Origin: Clostridiales bacterium
GTDB lineage: Bacteria > Bacillota > Clostridia > Saccharofermentanales > Saccharofermentanaceae
NCBI GenBank assembly: GCA_017515465.1
Contig: JAFWFV010000028.1
Coordinates: 1 to 64,000 of the forward strand
Direction: 5' to 3'
Length of the DNA stretch: 64,000 bases
Below, one piece after another: positions 16,535 to 25,143 of the stretch. The translations under genes were made by a program, and so were the position numbers. Positions within the stretch are counted from its first letter, which is position 1. Every line of letters begins with the position of its first letter. Below the pieces are notes generated by a model. It worked only from the letters and a program-made list of their open reading frames with translations, ran no database searches and was not told the origin of the DNA.

Positions 16535-18093
16535 CTCTTGCCACCTCCCATGACGTATCCCATTACGGGTCTGGCGATCTGGTCGCCGCCTGCCAGGGTG
16601 GGGAGGAATCCGGAAAGCCTGTTTCCGTGAGCTCCGCAGAAGTAAAGACCGGGGATGGTCTGTTCAGATCCGCCTGCCAGCGTCCTGGAACTCATGCCGT
16701 CCCATGTGGACGAATGGTATCCGTAGATGGAGCCCTGGGGCGTGTTCATGTATCTGGCGAATGTAACGGGCGTGGCGATCGAGATCTCCTCGATGTGAGA
16801 CCTTAGGTCGAGACCCAATACGGATTCGGCCCTGTCGATCAGCTTGTTCGCCAGGAACCTCTTTGTGGAGGCGTAGTCCTCAGGCGTTACCTTTTCCCAG
16901 ACGTCGGAATTTAGTGCCATAGTGATGGCGTAGTGAGTCGTTCCTGCAGGTGAGCAGTCGGGCTTTACGATGTTCAGGCACGTGCAGGTAACGTTATCCA
17001 CAAAGTCGTCCTCCAGGATCGTCCTGGATGCGGAATTATCGAAGAGGACCTTGGTATCCGTTGTCGAATTGATGAAGATGTTATAGTCCTTTATGCCCAG
17101 TTCTTCAGGGGACCTGTCCAGTCCCAGATAGACGACGAAACCGCGGAAACTGAGCGTCCTGGCATTCATCTTCTTTATCTCAAATTCGGGGATCTGGCTG
17201 CGGTCGGAGGCGGAGATCATCTTGCCGTACACATCCTCCGGGAAGGCATTGGATATAACTGCGCATGTATTGACTGTCCTGCCGTCTGAGGTGGTGACGG
17301 AATCAACGGCTCCGTCCTTGAGACCTATTGATTCTGCGGTGGTGTTGTACCAGAAATCACATCCCAGCTGGCGGGCTCTCTTCTCTATTGCGTTGGCTAT
17401 GTCGTGGGACCTCATGGAGGGCACGAAAGCGCCTGCCAGGAAATAACCTGCGGTCATGAGCAGATATCTCGAAGCGTCTATGGTATCCATGTCGGCGCCC
17501 TGGTATGGCCAGTAAGCGCTGATGATATCTATTGCCCTCTGAGGCATTCCGATGGTGCGCATGAACTCACCTGCGGAAAGGGACAGGATCTTGCAGAAGG
17601 ACTCATATTCGGTCCTCAGCACCTGGGGATCCGGACGGCCTCTGCTCTTGCCCAGGTATTCCAGACCTCTCTCCATCTCCTTTGCAGCCTCGAAGTAGAT
17701 GTCGAGGACGGGAGAGATGCCTGGACATTCGGATTCCATGAAGGCGTAGAACTCCTTCTTTCCGTGGGGGACGGTAACATCCATGGTTATGTCCTTGCCG
17801 TCTGCCACGACCAGCCTGAAAGCATCAGACACCTGAAGAAACTTGCAGTCGATGCCCAGTTCGTCAAAGATATGTCCCAGGTTGCCCCTCAGTTCCCCCT
17901 CGCCGAAATCAGGTATCTCATGCAGGGATGCTTCAAATTCAAATCTGCCACGGACAAAACTTGCTGCAGCTCCGCCGGGCGTGTTGTTTCTCTCAATGAC
18001 CAGAGTCTTAAGACCCATCTTGGTCGCTCTCAGAGCAGCCATCAGGCCGCCGTTGCCGGCACCGATGACTACGACATCGTATTTTTCTGCCAC
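16531..18093 (-). CDS. FAD-dependent oxidoreductase, phytoene desaturase/CrtISO-like
   Basis: This 520-residue flavoprotein starts at GTG (18093) with GGAGG six nt upstream. The dinucleotide-binding loop is VIGAGNGGLMAALRATKMG, followed by IERNNTPGGAA. The C-terminal GLYFCGAHGNRLSGFLPTLAGG is the second FAD-contacting motif of the phytoene desaturase / carotenoid isomerase / retinol saturase group. No crtB or crtE genes are nearby, so a carotenoid substrate is not supported. It is first in a two-gene operon with the ferredoxin-reductase fusion, which would fit a reductase feeding or draining its flavin. Confidence 0.83.
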   Translation of the reverse strand: MAEKYDVVVIGAGNGGLMAALRATKMGLKTLVIERNNTPGGAAASFVRGRFEFEASLHEIPDFGEGELRGNLGHIFDELGIDCKFLQVSDAFRLVVADGKDITMDVTVPHGKKEFYAFMESECPGISPVLDIYFEAAKEMERGLEYLGKSRGRPDPQVLRTEYESFCKILSLSAGEFMRTIGMPQRAIDIISAYWPYQGADMDTIDASRYLLMTAGYFLAGAFVPSMRSHDIANAIEKRARQLGCDFWYNTTAESIGLKDGAVDSVTTSDGRTVNTCAVISNAFPEDVYGKMISASDRSQIPEFEIKKMNARTLSFRGFVVYLGLDRSPEELGIKDYNIFINSTTDTKVLFDNSASRTILEDDFVDNVTCTCLNIVKPDCSPAGTTHYAITMALNSDVWEKVTPEDYASTKRFLANKLIDRAESVLGLDLRSHIEEISIATPVTFARYMNTPQGSIYGYHSSTWDGMSSRTLAGGSEQTIPGLYFCGAHGNRLSGFLPTLAGGDQIARPVMGYVMGGGKR

Positions 18094-18207
18094 TTGCCCC
18101 CTCCGGAAAATCTTTTATTGATATAAATAAATTTTAGCAAATGGCATACCCTGCAGTCTGAAAAATAAAATGTCGGAAATCTGTAAAAATGCACAAGCAA
18201 AATATCT

Positions 18208-18213
18208 TATAAT
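18208..18213 (+). promoter_or_regulatory. -10 element (TATAAT) for the Wzy-like gene
   Basis: TATAAT at 18208-18213 predicts transcription from about 18220, exactly where the longest reading frame of the next gene would begin. This argues for the internal TTG start at 18250. No convincing -35 was seen. Confidence 0.55.
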
Positions 18214-18249
18214 AGTGATATGCATCAGAGAGATTTGGAGGGTCCCGTC

Positions 18250-19521
18250 TTGCAGAACAAAGAGATCAACATAACACCGGAGATCAGGAGGAAGGCAGGG
18301 GAGATACTGTTCTTTACCGCATTCATCCTGCAGGTGGCAATAGCTATCGCCAATTCCTCCATGCTGGCCATTCCGCTTCTGCCTGTTCTGTATAACCAGG
18401 TGATCTATCACATGATCGTGATATTCATTCATTTCCTGGTCATGATCAAGATAATTATCTGGCCTGACGGAGGCATCAGGCAGAAGGTTCTCCTAATAGG
18501 CCTCTACGTATTATTCCTGCTGCAGTTCTTTATCGTTCTGGGTTCGGACCTGACGGACCGTTTCCCTCTGCAGATGGCGGTGATGGTGATCGGTGCCGCA
18601 GGCATTGATTATGTAAAGACCATCAAGGTCTATCTCATAGAATCCCTTGCTGCTGTATTTCTCATGACCGTTCTGGCATGGGTAGGATACCTGCCTAATC
18701 CAGGTTATGAGAACGGTCCTCCGGGAGTCATCAGGAGCAGTCTCGGATCTGTATATCCCACGGATTTTGCAGCCAGGATATTCTTCTGCACATTGCTGTT
18801 CCTGGTGATCATGAACGTTAAGGTCAAAAAGCATCAGTACATACTCCTGTTCGTTCTGGGAACGGTGGTGTTTGCCGCAACCTTTGCCAAGAATAATTAC
18901 ATCTGCATCGTTCTTACATATGTGCTGTTCGGCATAGATTGGTTCATCAGATCTGACAAGGCATCAGCCAGGATCAGGGTGGTCTGGGACAGACTGGTAT
19001 CCTGGGCGGGGCTCCTTGCCATGCCCATGGCATTCCTGTTCATGGGCGTCGTATCGGTTACATATAGAGAAGGTGAGACAACAGGTCTCATAGCTCTCAT
19101 AGACAAGGCTTTATCCGGCAGGATCCTGCTGATCTCCAGAGGGTTTAAGGAGTTCGGCATACCTGTATTCGGCCAGAAACTGACATACATCGGAAACGGC
19201 GGGAGTACGGTATTTTCGGAGGACTATAACTTCATCGACTGTTCCTATTTCTACATCCTGTTCGAGTACGGAGTGATCGCAACGGTGCTGGTCATCGGAG
19301 CATATATATGGCTTTCCAGAAAATACAAAAACAACAGATATATCCAGTACATGCTCATCATGATCGCAGTCGCATGTACCGTTGAACATCACCTGCCGGA
19401 CATCGCTTATAATCCGGCTCTGCTGCTGCTGTTTGCTGATCATCCCGCCGATATCAGAACGGCATCTGATCAGGATCCGGAGCATCTCCCGCACAGCCCG
19501 AAAGTCCAGTCAGGAAGCTGA
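18250..19521 (+). CDS. Polytopic membrane protein, O-antigen polymerase/ligase-like
   Basis: The TTG at 18250 is preferred because GGAGG lies 8 nt upstream; the ATG at 18220 lies on the predicted transcription start and has no ribosome binding site. The ~423-residue product has about 10 membrane helices and a late external loop with SGRILLISRGFKEFG followed by DCSYFYILFEYGVIATVL, the pattern of Wzy/WaaL polymerases. Polysaccharide polymerisation is likely but unproven. Its 3' end overlaps the convergent aldo/keto reductase gene by 68 bp, which is unusually long. Confidence 0.68.
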   Translation: MQNKEINITPEIRRKAGEILFFTAFILQVAIAIANSSMLAIPLLPVLYNQVIYHMIVIFIHFLVMIKIIIWPDGGIRQKVLLIGLYVLFLLQFFIVLGSDLTDRFPLQMAVMVIGAAGIDYVKTIKVYLIESLAAVFLMTVLAWVGYLPNPGYENGPPGVIRSSLGSVYPTDFAARIFFCTLLFLVIMNVKVKKHQYILLFVLGTVVFAATFAKNNYICIVLTYVLFGIDWFIRSDKASARIRVVWDRLVSWAGLLAMPMAFLFMGVVSVTYREGETTGLIALIDKALSGRILLISRGFKEFGIPVFGQKLTYIGNGGSTVFSEDYNFIDCSYFYILFEYGVIATVLVIGAYIWLSRKYKNNRYIQYMLIMIAVACTVEHHLPDIAYNPALLLLFADHPADIRTASDQDPEHLPHSPKVQSGS

Positions 19522-20299
19522 CGTCTGCCTCGGAGAGCTCGAAATCTGATACCAGGAGATTATCCCTGATCCTGTCAGGCGTAACTGACTTGGGCAGGGG
19601 CAAAAATCCCATCTGAAGTGCCCATCTGATAGTAAGCTGAGCTATGCTCCTGCCGTAGGCACAGGCCATTTCCTGAACCTCGGGAACATCGAATATCTTT
19701 CCTGATCCCAGGGGGCTGTAACCCTCCGGGAGGATGTCCTTTGATCTGCAGTAGGATACCAGTTCATCCTGGGTGCATCCCGGGCATAACCTGATCTGGT
19801 TTACCATGGGCATTATCTCTGCTGATCCCAGCAGGGCTTCGATGTGGTGTTGTCTGAAGTTGCTGACTCCGATGGCCCTGATCTTGCCTGCCTTGTAGAG
19901 TTCCTCCATGGCTTTCCATGTTTCCTTATTCCTCTCCTGCCAGCAGTCCCTGAACTGTATGGGATTGGGCCAGTGGATGAGGAACATGTCAACGTGATCC
20001 ACGCCCAGATCCTTGAGGGACTGCTCGAATGAACTCATGGTGAGATCGTATGTGTGATTGTCGTTGGTGAGCTTTGTGGTGATGAAGATCTCATCTCTGG
20101 GAACGCCGCTTTCTCTGATGCCTTCTCCCACGTCCTTCTCGTTGCCGTATGCCTGGGCGGTATCGATGTGCCTGTAGCCGGCCTTGAGCGCTTCCGTTAC
20201 GGAGGCCCTGGCCTTGTCTCCCTCGGCCTGCCAGGTGCCGAAGCCTATGGAGGGTATCTTTACTCCGTTTGATAGCGTGTAGTAAGACTGGTATTCCAT
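19454..20299 (-). CDS. Aldo/keto reductase family oxidoreductase
   Basis: The start is the ATG at 20299, 9 nt after GAGGAGG; the longer frame from a TTG would include the ribosome binding site itself. The ~281-residue (alpha/beta)8 enzyme shows the tetrad as DTAQAYGNE (Asp, Tyr), TTKLTND (Lys) and FLIHWP (His). It also has GVSNFRQHH and, near the end, the cofactor loop LPKSVTPDRIRDN. It is NADPH-dependent and cytoplasmic, reducing small aldehydes or ketones. The substrate is unknown; 2,5-diketogluconate reductase-type proteins are closest in layout. It is monocistronic. Confidence 0.9.
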   Translation of the reverse strand: MEYQSYYTLSNGVKIPSIGFGTWQAEGDKARASVTEALKAGYRHIDTAQAYGNEKDVGEGIRESGVPRDEIFITTKLTNDNHTYDLTMSSFEQSLKDLGVDHVDMFLIHWPNPIQFRDCWQERNKETWKAMEELYKAGKIRAIGVSNFRQHHIEALLGSAEIMPMVNQIRLCPGCTQDELVSYCRSKDILPEGYSPLGSGKIFDVPEVQEMACAYGRSIAQLTIRWALQMGFLPLPKSVTPDRIRDNLLVSDFELSEADVSFLTGLSGCAGDAPDPDQMPF

Positions 20300-20375
20300 G
20301 GTGCTGATCCTCCTCAATTATTATTGACCTAATCTTAGTTTGAACGGCACATCCAGGTCAATAGCATAACAGGTG

Positions 20376-20421
20376 TTGACAGATGAAGACTCCGTGATAA
20401 AATGAAAACGATTTTCATTTT
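20376..20421 (+). promoter_or_regulatory. Promoter with Fur/Zur-like operator upstream of znuA-like gene
   Basis: TTGACA (20376-20381), a 16-bp spacer and TAAAAT (20398-20403) make a strong promoter. A perfect inverted repeat overlaps the -10: arms 20399-20408 and 20412-20421 around CGA, core TGAAAA-CGA-TTTTCA. Its size and position suit a Fur-superfamily repressor. Because the gene encodes a zinc-binding lipoprotein, Zur is the likely one; this is an inference. Confidence 0.65.
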
Positions 20422-20446
20422 CGGTTTAAACGGAGGCGCAGATAAT

Positions 20447-21415
20447 ATGAAGAGATTGGCGGCTTTTACTTTGGCGTTCATCATGCTGGCAGGTGCGTGT
20501 GCAGGATGCAGGGTACCCGGTCAGGATAATGGGAGCAAAAAGATAGTGACCACCATCTTTCCCGAATACGACTGGGTCAGGGAGATCCTGGGAGATAACC
20601 CTGCAGGGATCGAACTTACCATGCTCCTGGACAGCGGCACGGATCTGCACTCATACCAGCCTACGGTAGACGATCTGGTCAGCATCTCGACATGCGACAT
20701 GTTTGTTTATGTGGGAGGAGAGTCTGACGGTTGGGTGGATGATGCCCTTAAGGACAAGACAAATCAGGATATGATCGTCATCGATCTTCTCGAGGAGCTG
20801 GGAGACAGGGTAGTAGAAGAAGAGGAAGTAGAGGGCATGGAGCATGAGCACGATCATGACCATGAGGAAGAGGAAGCAGAATACGATGAGCACGTTTGGC
20901 TCTCTTTGAGGAACGCATCTTCGCTCTGCGAATCCATCGCAACCGGGATCAAGGCAATGGATCCCGATAACGCTTCCGTTTACGATGCAAATCTTGCAGC
21001 CTACAAGGACAAGCTTGCGGCTCTTGATGAGATGTATACCCAGGCCGTAGAATCCGGCACAAAGGACACTCTCGTATTTGGTGACAGATTCCCTTTCAGA
21101 TATCTGGTAGATGATTACGGGATCAATTATTACGCAGCATTCTCCGGTTGCTCCGCCGAGAGTGAAGCCAGCTTTGAGACAGTCGTTTTCCTCGCAGGAA
21201 AAGCTGATGAACTGGGTGTGGATTACATTCTCAAGATCGAGAGCGGAGACGGCAGGATCGCACAGAGCATAATAGATAATTCTTCGAACACCGGCAGGCA
21301 GATCCTGACCCTGGATTCCATCCAGCAGGTAACATCATCTGATGTTGATGCAGGGGTAACGTATTACAGTATAATGGAGAAGAATCTGGAGACTGTCAGG
21401 CAGGCCCTGGCATAA
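20447..21415 (+). CDS. znuA: Zinc ABC transporter substrate-binding lipoprotein (ZnuA/AdcA-like)
   Basis: The ATG at 20447 is chosen for its GGAG site; 15 codons of longer frame are discarded. The ~322-residue protein has a lipoprotein signal with LAGACAGC-type lipobox. It then has the cluster A-1 solute-binding fold with zinc-ligand His residues in DLHSYQP and DEHVWLS and an acidic, His-rich loop (EHEHDHDHEEEE, ~residues 135-147), typical of zinc rather than manganese proteins. It delivers Zn(II) to a membrane ZnuBC. No permease or ATPase gene follows; a second lipoprotein does, 12 nt on. Confidence 0.88.
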   Translation: MKRLAAFTLAFIMLAGACAGCRVPGQDNGSKKIVTTIFPEYDWVREILGDNPAGIELTMLLDSGTDLHSYQPTVDDLVSISTCDMFVYVGGESDGWVDDALKDKTNQDMIVIDLLEELGDRVVEEEEVEGMEHEHDHDHEEEEAEYDEHVWLSLRNASSLCESIATGIKAMDPDNASVYDANLAAYKDKLAALDEMYTQAVESGTKDTLVFGDRFPFRYLVDDYGINYYAAFSGCSAESEASFETVVFLAGKADELGVDYILKIESGDGRIAQSIIDNSSNTGRQILTLDSIQQVTSSDVDAGVTYYSIMEKNLETVRQALA

Positions 21416-21427
21416 TTAGAGGACAAT

Positions 21428-21925
21428 ATGAAAAAGACACTGCCCGCTTTGATACTTTCACTGTGCATGATCACTGCTTCAGCATGTTCTGCAGGCGGTG
21501 AGAGCAGCACTACCGTATCCCTGGAAACGGCGGAAGAGACATCCGCCGTTTCATCAATGTCAGGGGAAAGCGACGCCACCGGCGGAATAGATCTGGACCT
21601 GACGGAGATGAACTCTAACATGGTCTATGCTAATGTCTATGAACTTGTCACATCTCCGCAGGATCATGTGGGAGAGAAGATCCGCATGAAGGGTCAGTAT
21701 TGCATAGCAGAAGACGCGGAGGCAGGCACACTGTATCACGTATGCCTCATAACTGATGCACTGGCATGCTGCAGTCAGGGAATAGAATTCATTCCGGATG
21801 ATTCCTACAGGTATCCGGATGATTATCCGGAGCAGCAGGAAGAGATAACCGTAACGGGGATCTTTGATACATATTACGAAGGTCCGGATATGTATGTGAC
21901 TCTGAGGGATGCGGTATTCGGCTGA
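21428..21925 (+). CDS. Lipoprotein, probable zinc-regulated partner
   Basis: This 165-residue protein has a lipobox (ASAC, Cys at ~20), a Ser/Thr/Glu-rich linker (~25-58) and a compact beta domain containing YELVTSPQDHVGEKIRMKGQ, suggesting an OB-like fold. Four Cys are close together (YHVCLITDALACCSQG, plus an earlier one). It is 12 nt behind the ZnuA-like gene and shares its Fur/Zur-like promoter, so a role in extracytoplasmic metal handling is likely. I do not recognise a characterised homologue. Confidence 0.72.
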   Translation: MKKTLPALILSLCMITASACSAGGESSTTVSLETAEETSAVSSMSGESDATGGIDLDLTEMNSNMVYANVYELVTSPQDHVGEKIRMKGQYCIAEDAEAGTLYHVCLITDALACCSQGIEFIPDDSYRYPDDYPEQQEEITVTGIFDTYYEGPDMYVTLRDAVFG

Positions 21926-22129
21926 TCAGTCCCTCTTAAGAGGCCTGACGGTGCCGTCAGCTTCCTTTATCGAGGTGTTATCCAGCTGTGCCTTGAGATT
22001 ACCGATGACGCTCTGGCGGTAGATGTTCCTGAGAGTCTCGCGCTCTGCCAGCTCCTCATCGGTGAGACCTACAGTCTTTGCCTTGTGAGCCAGCTCGTTT
22101 ATCCTCTTGATCGTATCATCCATCGACAT
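21926..22129 (-). CDS. DUF896-family small protein (YnzC-like)
   Basis: The ATG at 22129 has GGGAGG 11 nt upstream, and the resulting 67 residues match the usual family length; the longer frame from 22165 has no ribosome binding site. The sequence IKRINELAHKAKTVGLTDEE, followed by an LRNIYR and a SVIGNLKAQL segment, is the DUF896 pattern: two helices in a hairpin. B. subtilis members are small LexA-regulated or SOS-linked proteins of unclear role. The stop codon abuts the convergent lipoprotein gene. Confidence 0.85.
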   Translation of the reverse strand: MSMDDTIKRINELAHKAKTVGLTDEELAERETLRNIYRQSVIGNLKAQLDNTSIKEADGTVRPLKRD

Positions 22130-22262
22130 AATAGGAAGTTCCTCCCGGAAGTTTTGTATTGCCATTATATCACCACATACTGGTCTGTAAATCTCCCGAA
22201 AGTTTTTGTATAATATCTTGCAGATGGGTTACTAATAATCTTACCGCAAAGGAGATATTACG

Positions 22263-23201
22263 ATGAGCGACGAACCTAAGAGGAGACTGGTTACCAGAAG
22301 CGATTTTGACGGCCTTGTATGTGCCATGATACTTAAGGAAAAGGACCTTATCGACGAGATAAAGTTCGTTCATCCCAAGGATGTTCAGGATGGCAAGATA
22401 GAGCTTACCGAGAATGACATCACCACCAACCTTCCTTTCGATCCCAGGTCTGGTCTGGTATTCGATCATCACGAATCGGAACTCATCAGGAATACCAGGA
22501 TAGCAAATCCTGATAAATACATCATCGATCCCGATGCGAAGAGCGCTGCCCGCGTAGTCTACGATTACTACGGCGGCAAGGAAGGTCTGCCCAGGATCTC
22601 CGAGGAACTGATGACCGCGGTGGACAAGGGCGATTCCGCAGACTTTACGCTGGATGAGATCCTCCATCCCACCAATTGGGTCCTCATGAACTTCATCATG
22701 GACGCCAGGACCGGCCTCGGCAGATTCCACGATTTCAGGATCTCCAACTACGACCTCATGATGGAACTCATCGATTACTGTGTTAACCACACAGTCGAGG
22801 AGGTTCTGGAGATACCCGATGTCAAGGAGAGGGTGGACCTCTACTTCGAACAGCAGGAGAAGTTCATCGAACAGATAAAGAGGATCTCCAGGGTAGAGGA
22901 CAAGGTCGTGGTAATAGACCTCAGGAACGAGGAGACCATCTATGCCGGCAACAGGTTCATGATCTATGCTCTTTATCCCGAGACGCAGATCTCCGTACAT
23001 GTTGCATGGGGATTTAAGAAGCAGAATACGGCCGTCATGATCGGTAAATCTATAGTCAACAAGGTATCCGAAGCCAACATCGGCGAGCTCTGTCTCAAGT
23101 ACGGCGGCGGCGGTCACAAGAACGCCGGAACATGCCAGCTGGATAACGACAAGGTGGACGAGCTCCTGCCGGACATCATCAAGGCTTTGAACGATGCCTG
23201 A
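22263..23201 (+). CDS. DHH/DHHA1-family phosphoesterase
   Basis: This 312-residue protein has the DHH motifs RSDFDG, VFDHHES and VDKGDSAD, and a C-terminal DHHA1 segment with YGGGGHKNAG. These metal-dependent enzymes include exopolyphosphatases, oligoribonucleases and cyclic-dinucleotide phosphodiesterases. It differs from the NrnA-like protein at 53.6 kb by a long helical insert between the two domains, so the two are unlikely to be redundant. AAGGAG lies 8 nt before the ATG. It overlaps the LarE gene by 8 bp. The substrate is unknown. Confidence 0.82.
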   Translation: MSDEPKRRLVTRSDFDGLVCAMILKEKDLIDEIKFVHPKDVQDGKIELTENDITTNLPFDPRSGLVFDHHESELIRNTRIANPDKYIIDPDAKSAARVVYDYYGGKEGLPRISEELMTAVDKGDSADFTLDEILHPTNWVLMNFIMDARTGLGRFHDFRISNYDLMMELIDYCVNHTVEEVLEIPDVKERVDLYFEQQEKFIEQIKRISRVEDKVVVIDLRNEETIYAGNRFMIYALYPETQISVHVAWGFKKQNTAVMIGKSIVNKVSEANIGELCLKYGGGGHKNAGTCQLDNDKVDELLPDIIKALNDA

Positions 23202-23991
23202 CAAGCTGGAGATACTTAAACAGATAATACGAAGCTACGGCAGTCTTGCCGTAGCTTTTTCCAGTGGTGTTGATTCCACCTTCCTGCTGGCTGTTGCAGC
23301 TGAAGTGCTGGGAGATAAAGCCCTGGCAGTTACATTCCGCTCCCCCGTCTATCCCGCCAGGGAGACGAAGGAGGCAGAGGCGTTCTGCAGTCAGAGGGGC
23401 ATCAGGCACAAGATCATAGACATCAATGAGATGGCCATCCCCGGTTTTTCAGATAACCCCGTAAACAGATGCTATCTCTGCAAGAAGACTCTCTTTTCCA
23501 ACCTGCTGGAGGTGGCCCGTCTGGAGGGCATAGAAAATGTCGCCGAAGGATCCAACATCGACGATAACGGTGACTACCGCCCGGGCCTCTTAGCCATTAG
23601 CGAGCTGGGGATCAAGAGCCCCTTGAGGGAGGCAGGTCTTACCAAAAGCGAGATCAGAAAGTATTCATTTGAGATGAACCTGCCCACCTGGGACAAGCCG
23701 TCCTATGCCTGCCTGGCATCCAGGTTCGTATACGGGGAAAAGATAACGGTAAACGGTCTTCGGGCAGTTGAACTCTCTGAGGCATATCTGATGTCCCTGG
23801 GATTCAGACAGGTCAGGGTAAGGGTACACGGAAACGTTGCCAGGATCGAGGTCCTGCCGGATGATATCATGAAGATCATGGAAGTGAGGGATAAGGTCTC
23901 CTCCACGCTTAAGGGATACGGATTCTCATACGTCTCGCTGGACCTCACCGGATACAGGACCGGCAGCATGAACGAGACGTTAGGAAAGTAG
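23194..23991 (+). CDS. larE: ATP-dependent sacrificial sulfur transferase LarE
   Basis: This 265-residue protein has a PP-loop (SSGVDST, residues ~23-29) and the NRCYLCKKTLF and EGSNIDD blocks of LarE. The Cys in PSYACLASR (C173) is the residue that gives up its sulfur in the Lactobacillus enzyme, leaving dehydroalanine. LarE makes the nickel-pincer nucleotide cofactor of lactate racemase with LarB and LarC. None of larA, larB or larC is in this window, so it may serve another nickel-pincer enzyme or partners elsewhere. It is coupled to the DHH gene and converges on the PatB-like gene with 12 bp overlap. Confidence 0.9.
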   Translation: MPDKLEILKQIIRSYGSLAVAFSSGVDSTFLLAVAAEVLGDKALAVTFRSPVYPARETKEAEAFCSQRGIRHKIIDINEMAIPGFSDNPVNRCYLCKKTLFSNLLEVARLEGIENVAEGSNIDDNGDYRPGLLAISELGIKSPLREAGLTKSEIRKYSFEMNLPTWDKPSYACLASRFVYGEKITVNGLRAVELSEAYLMSLGFRQVRVRVHGNVARIEVLPDDIMKIMEVRDKVSSTLKGYGFSYVSLDLTGYRTGSMNETLGK

Positions 23992-25143
23992 ATCTATCCC
24001 TTTTTTGAGACGCGTGAGACCGTCCTCCAGCACGGAGGCGGGACAGGCTATGTTCATCCTTAGGAAGTCATCCCCGCACTTTCCATAGTGGACTCCCTCG
24101 GTAATGAATAACCCGGTCGTCTTTCTGATGTGTCTGGCAACCTCCAGGCTCTTATGTCCCGTGGCTGAGATATCGATCCACAGCAGGTAGGTGGCGTTGC
24201 CCGGTACCAGGTAGAGTTCAGGCAATTTCTCTGATATGAATTCCGCAACCCTGCGGCGGTTCTGTTCCACATAAGCGTTCATCTCATCCAGCCAGTCTCC
24301 GCATTCGTTAAAAGCCGTGACGGCCGCCAGACAGGAAAAGGAATTGGGTTCTGAACAGTCGTCAGTAAATATCCCTTTTCTGATCTTTGCACGGAGAGTT
24401 TTATCAGCAACTGATATGCAGGCACTGTGAAGCCCCGCAAGGTTAAAGCACTTTGTGGGCGCCATGACAGAAATGGAATTCTCCCTGCAGATATCTGATG
24501 CGGAAGCGAAGGGGACATAGGATGATCCGGGAGATGTTATATCGCAGTGGATCTCGTCCGATATGACGAGAACGTTGTTCTCATGGCAGATCCTGCCTAC
24601 CTCGGCCAGGATATCGCGGTCCCAGATCTTTCCCACGGGATTGTGTGGGTTACACAGTATCATGGCCTTGACATCCGGGTCTGATGCCTTGGCTTCGAGA
24701 TCTGTGAGGTCCATATGGTACTGCCCGTTCTCATAGACCAGGGGGCTTTCTGATACGACGCGGTTGTTGTGTGAGATCAGGCTGGCGAATACGTTATATA
24801 CAGGGGTCTGGATCAGGACCTTGTCTCCGGGATCCGTAACGGACCTGATGGCGCTGGAGATGGCGGGGATGACGCCCGTCACGAACATGAGCCAGGATCT
24901 GTCCATCTTAATTCCGTGGCGGCGGTCCCACCAGTTGATATATGCGTCGTACCAGTCATCCTCCACGTCTGAATAACCGAACACACCGTGATCGGCCCGG
25001 GCCTTGATCGCTTCTATTATCTGAGGTGCCGTCCTGAAGTCCATGTCGGCCACCCACATGGGCAGCTCGCCTTCTTCAACTTTCCACTTGATGGAGTCTG
25101 TGCCATATCTGGCAACGGGAGTATCGAAATCGTATTTCATCAT
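23980..25143 (-). CDS. MalY/PatB-family PLP aminotransferase (cystathionine beta-lyase)
   Basis: The ATG at 25143 overlaps the preceding stop codon (ATGATGA), so translation is coupled. The 387-residue fold-type I PLP protein has the MalY/PatB hallmarks ELPMWVADMDF near the start, NPHNPVGKIW, the cofactor Asp in SDEIHCD and the Schiff-base Lys in APTKCFNLAGLHSA. Members cleave cystathionine or cysteine conjugates to pyruvate, ammonia and a thiol; some act as regulators. It is downstream of the DUF3737 gene, a pairing known in several Firmicutes. Confidence 0.9.
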   Translation of the reverse strand: MMKYDFDTPVARYGTDSIKWKVEEGELPMWVADMDFRTAPQIIEAIKARADHGVFGYSDVEDDWYDAYINWWDRRHGIKMDRSWLMFVTGVIPAISSAIRSVTDPGDKVLIQTPVYNVFASLISHNNRVVSESPLVYENGQYHMDLTDLEAKASDPDVKAMILCNPHNPVGKIWDRDILAEVGRICHENNVLVISDEIHCDITSPGSSYVPFASASDICRENSISVMAPTKCFNLAGLHSACISVADKTLRAKIRKGIFTDDCSEPNSFSCLAAVTAFNECGDWLDEMNAYVEQNRRRVAEFISEKLPELYLVPGNATYLLWIDISATGHKSLEVARHIRKTTGLFITEGVHYGKCGDDFLRMNIACPASVLEDGLTRLKKGIDLLS

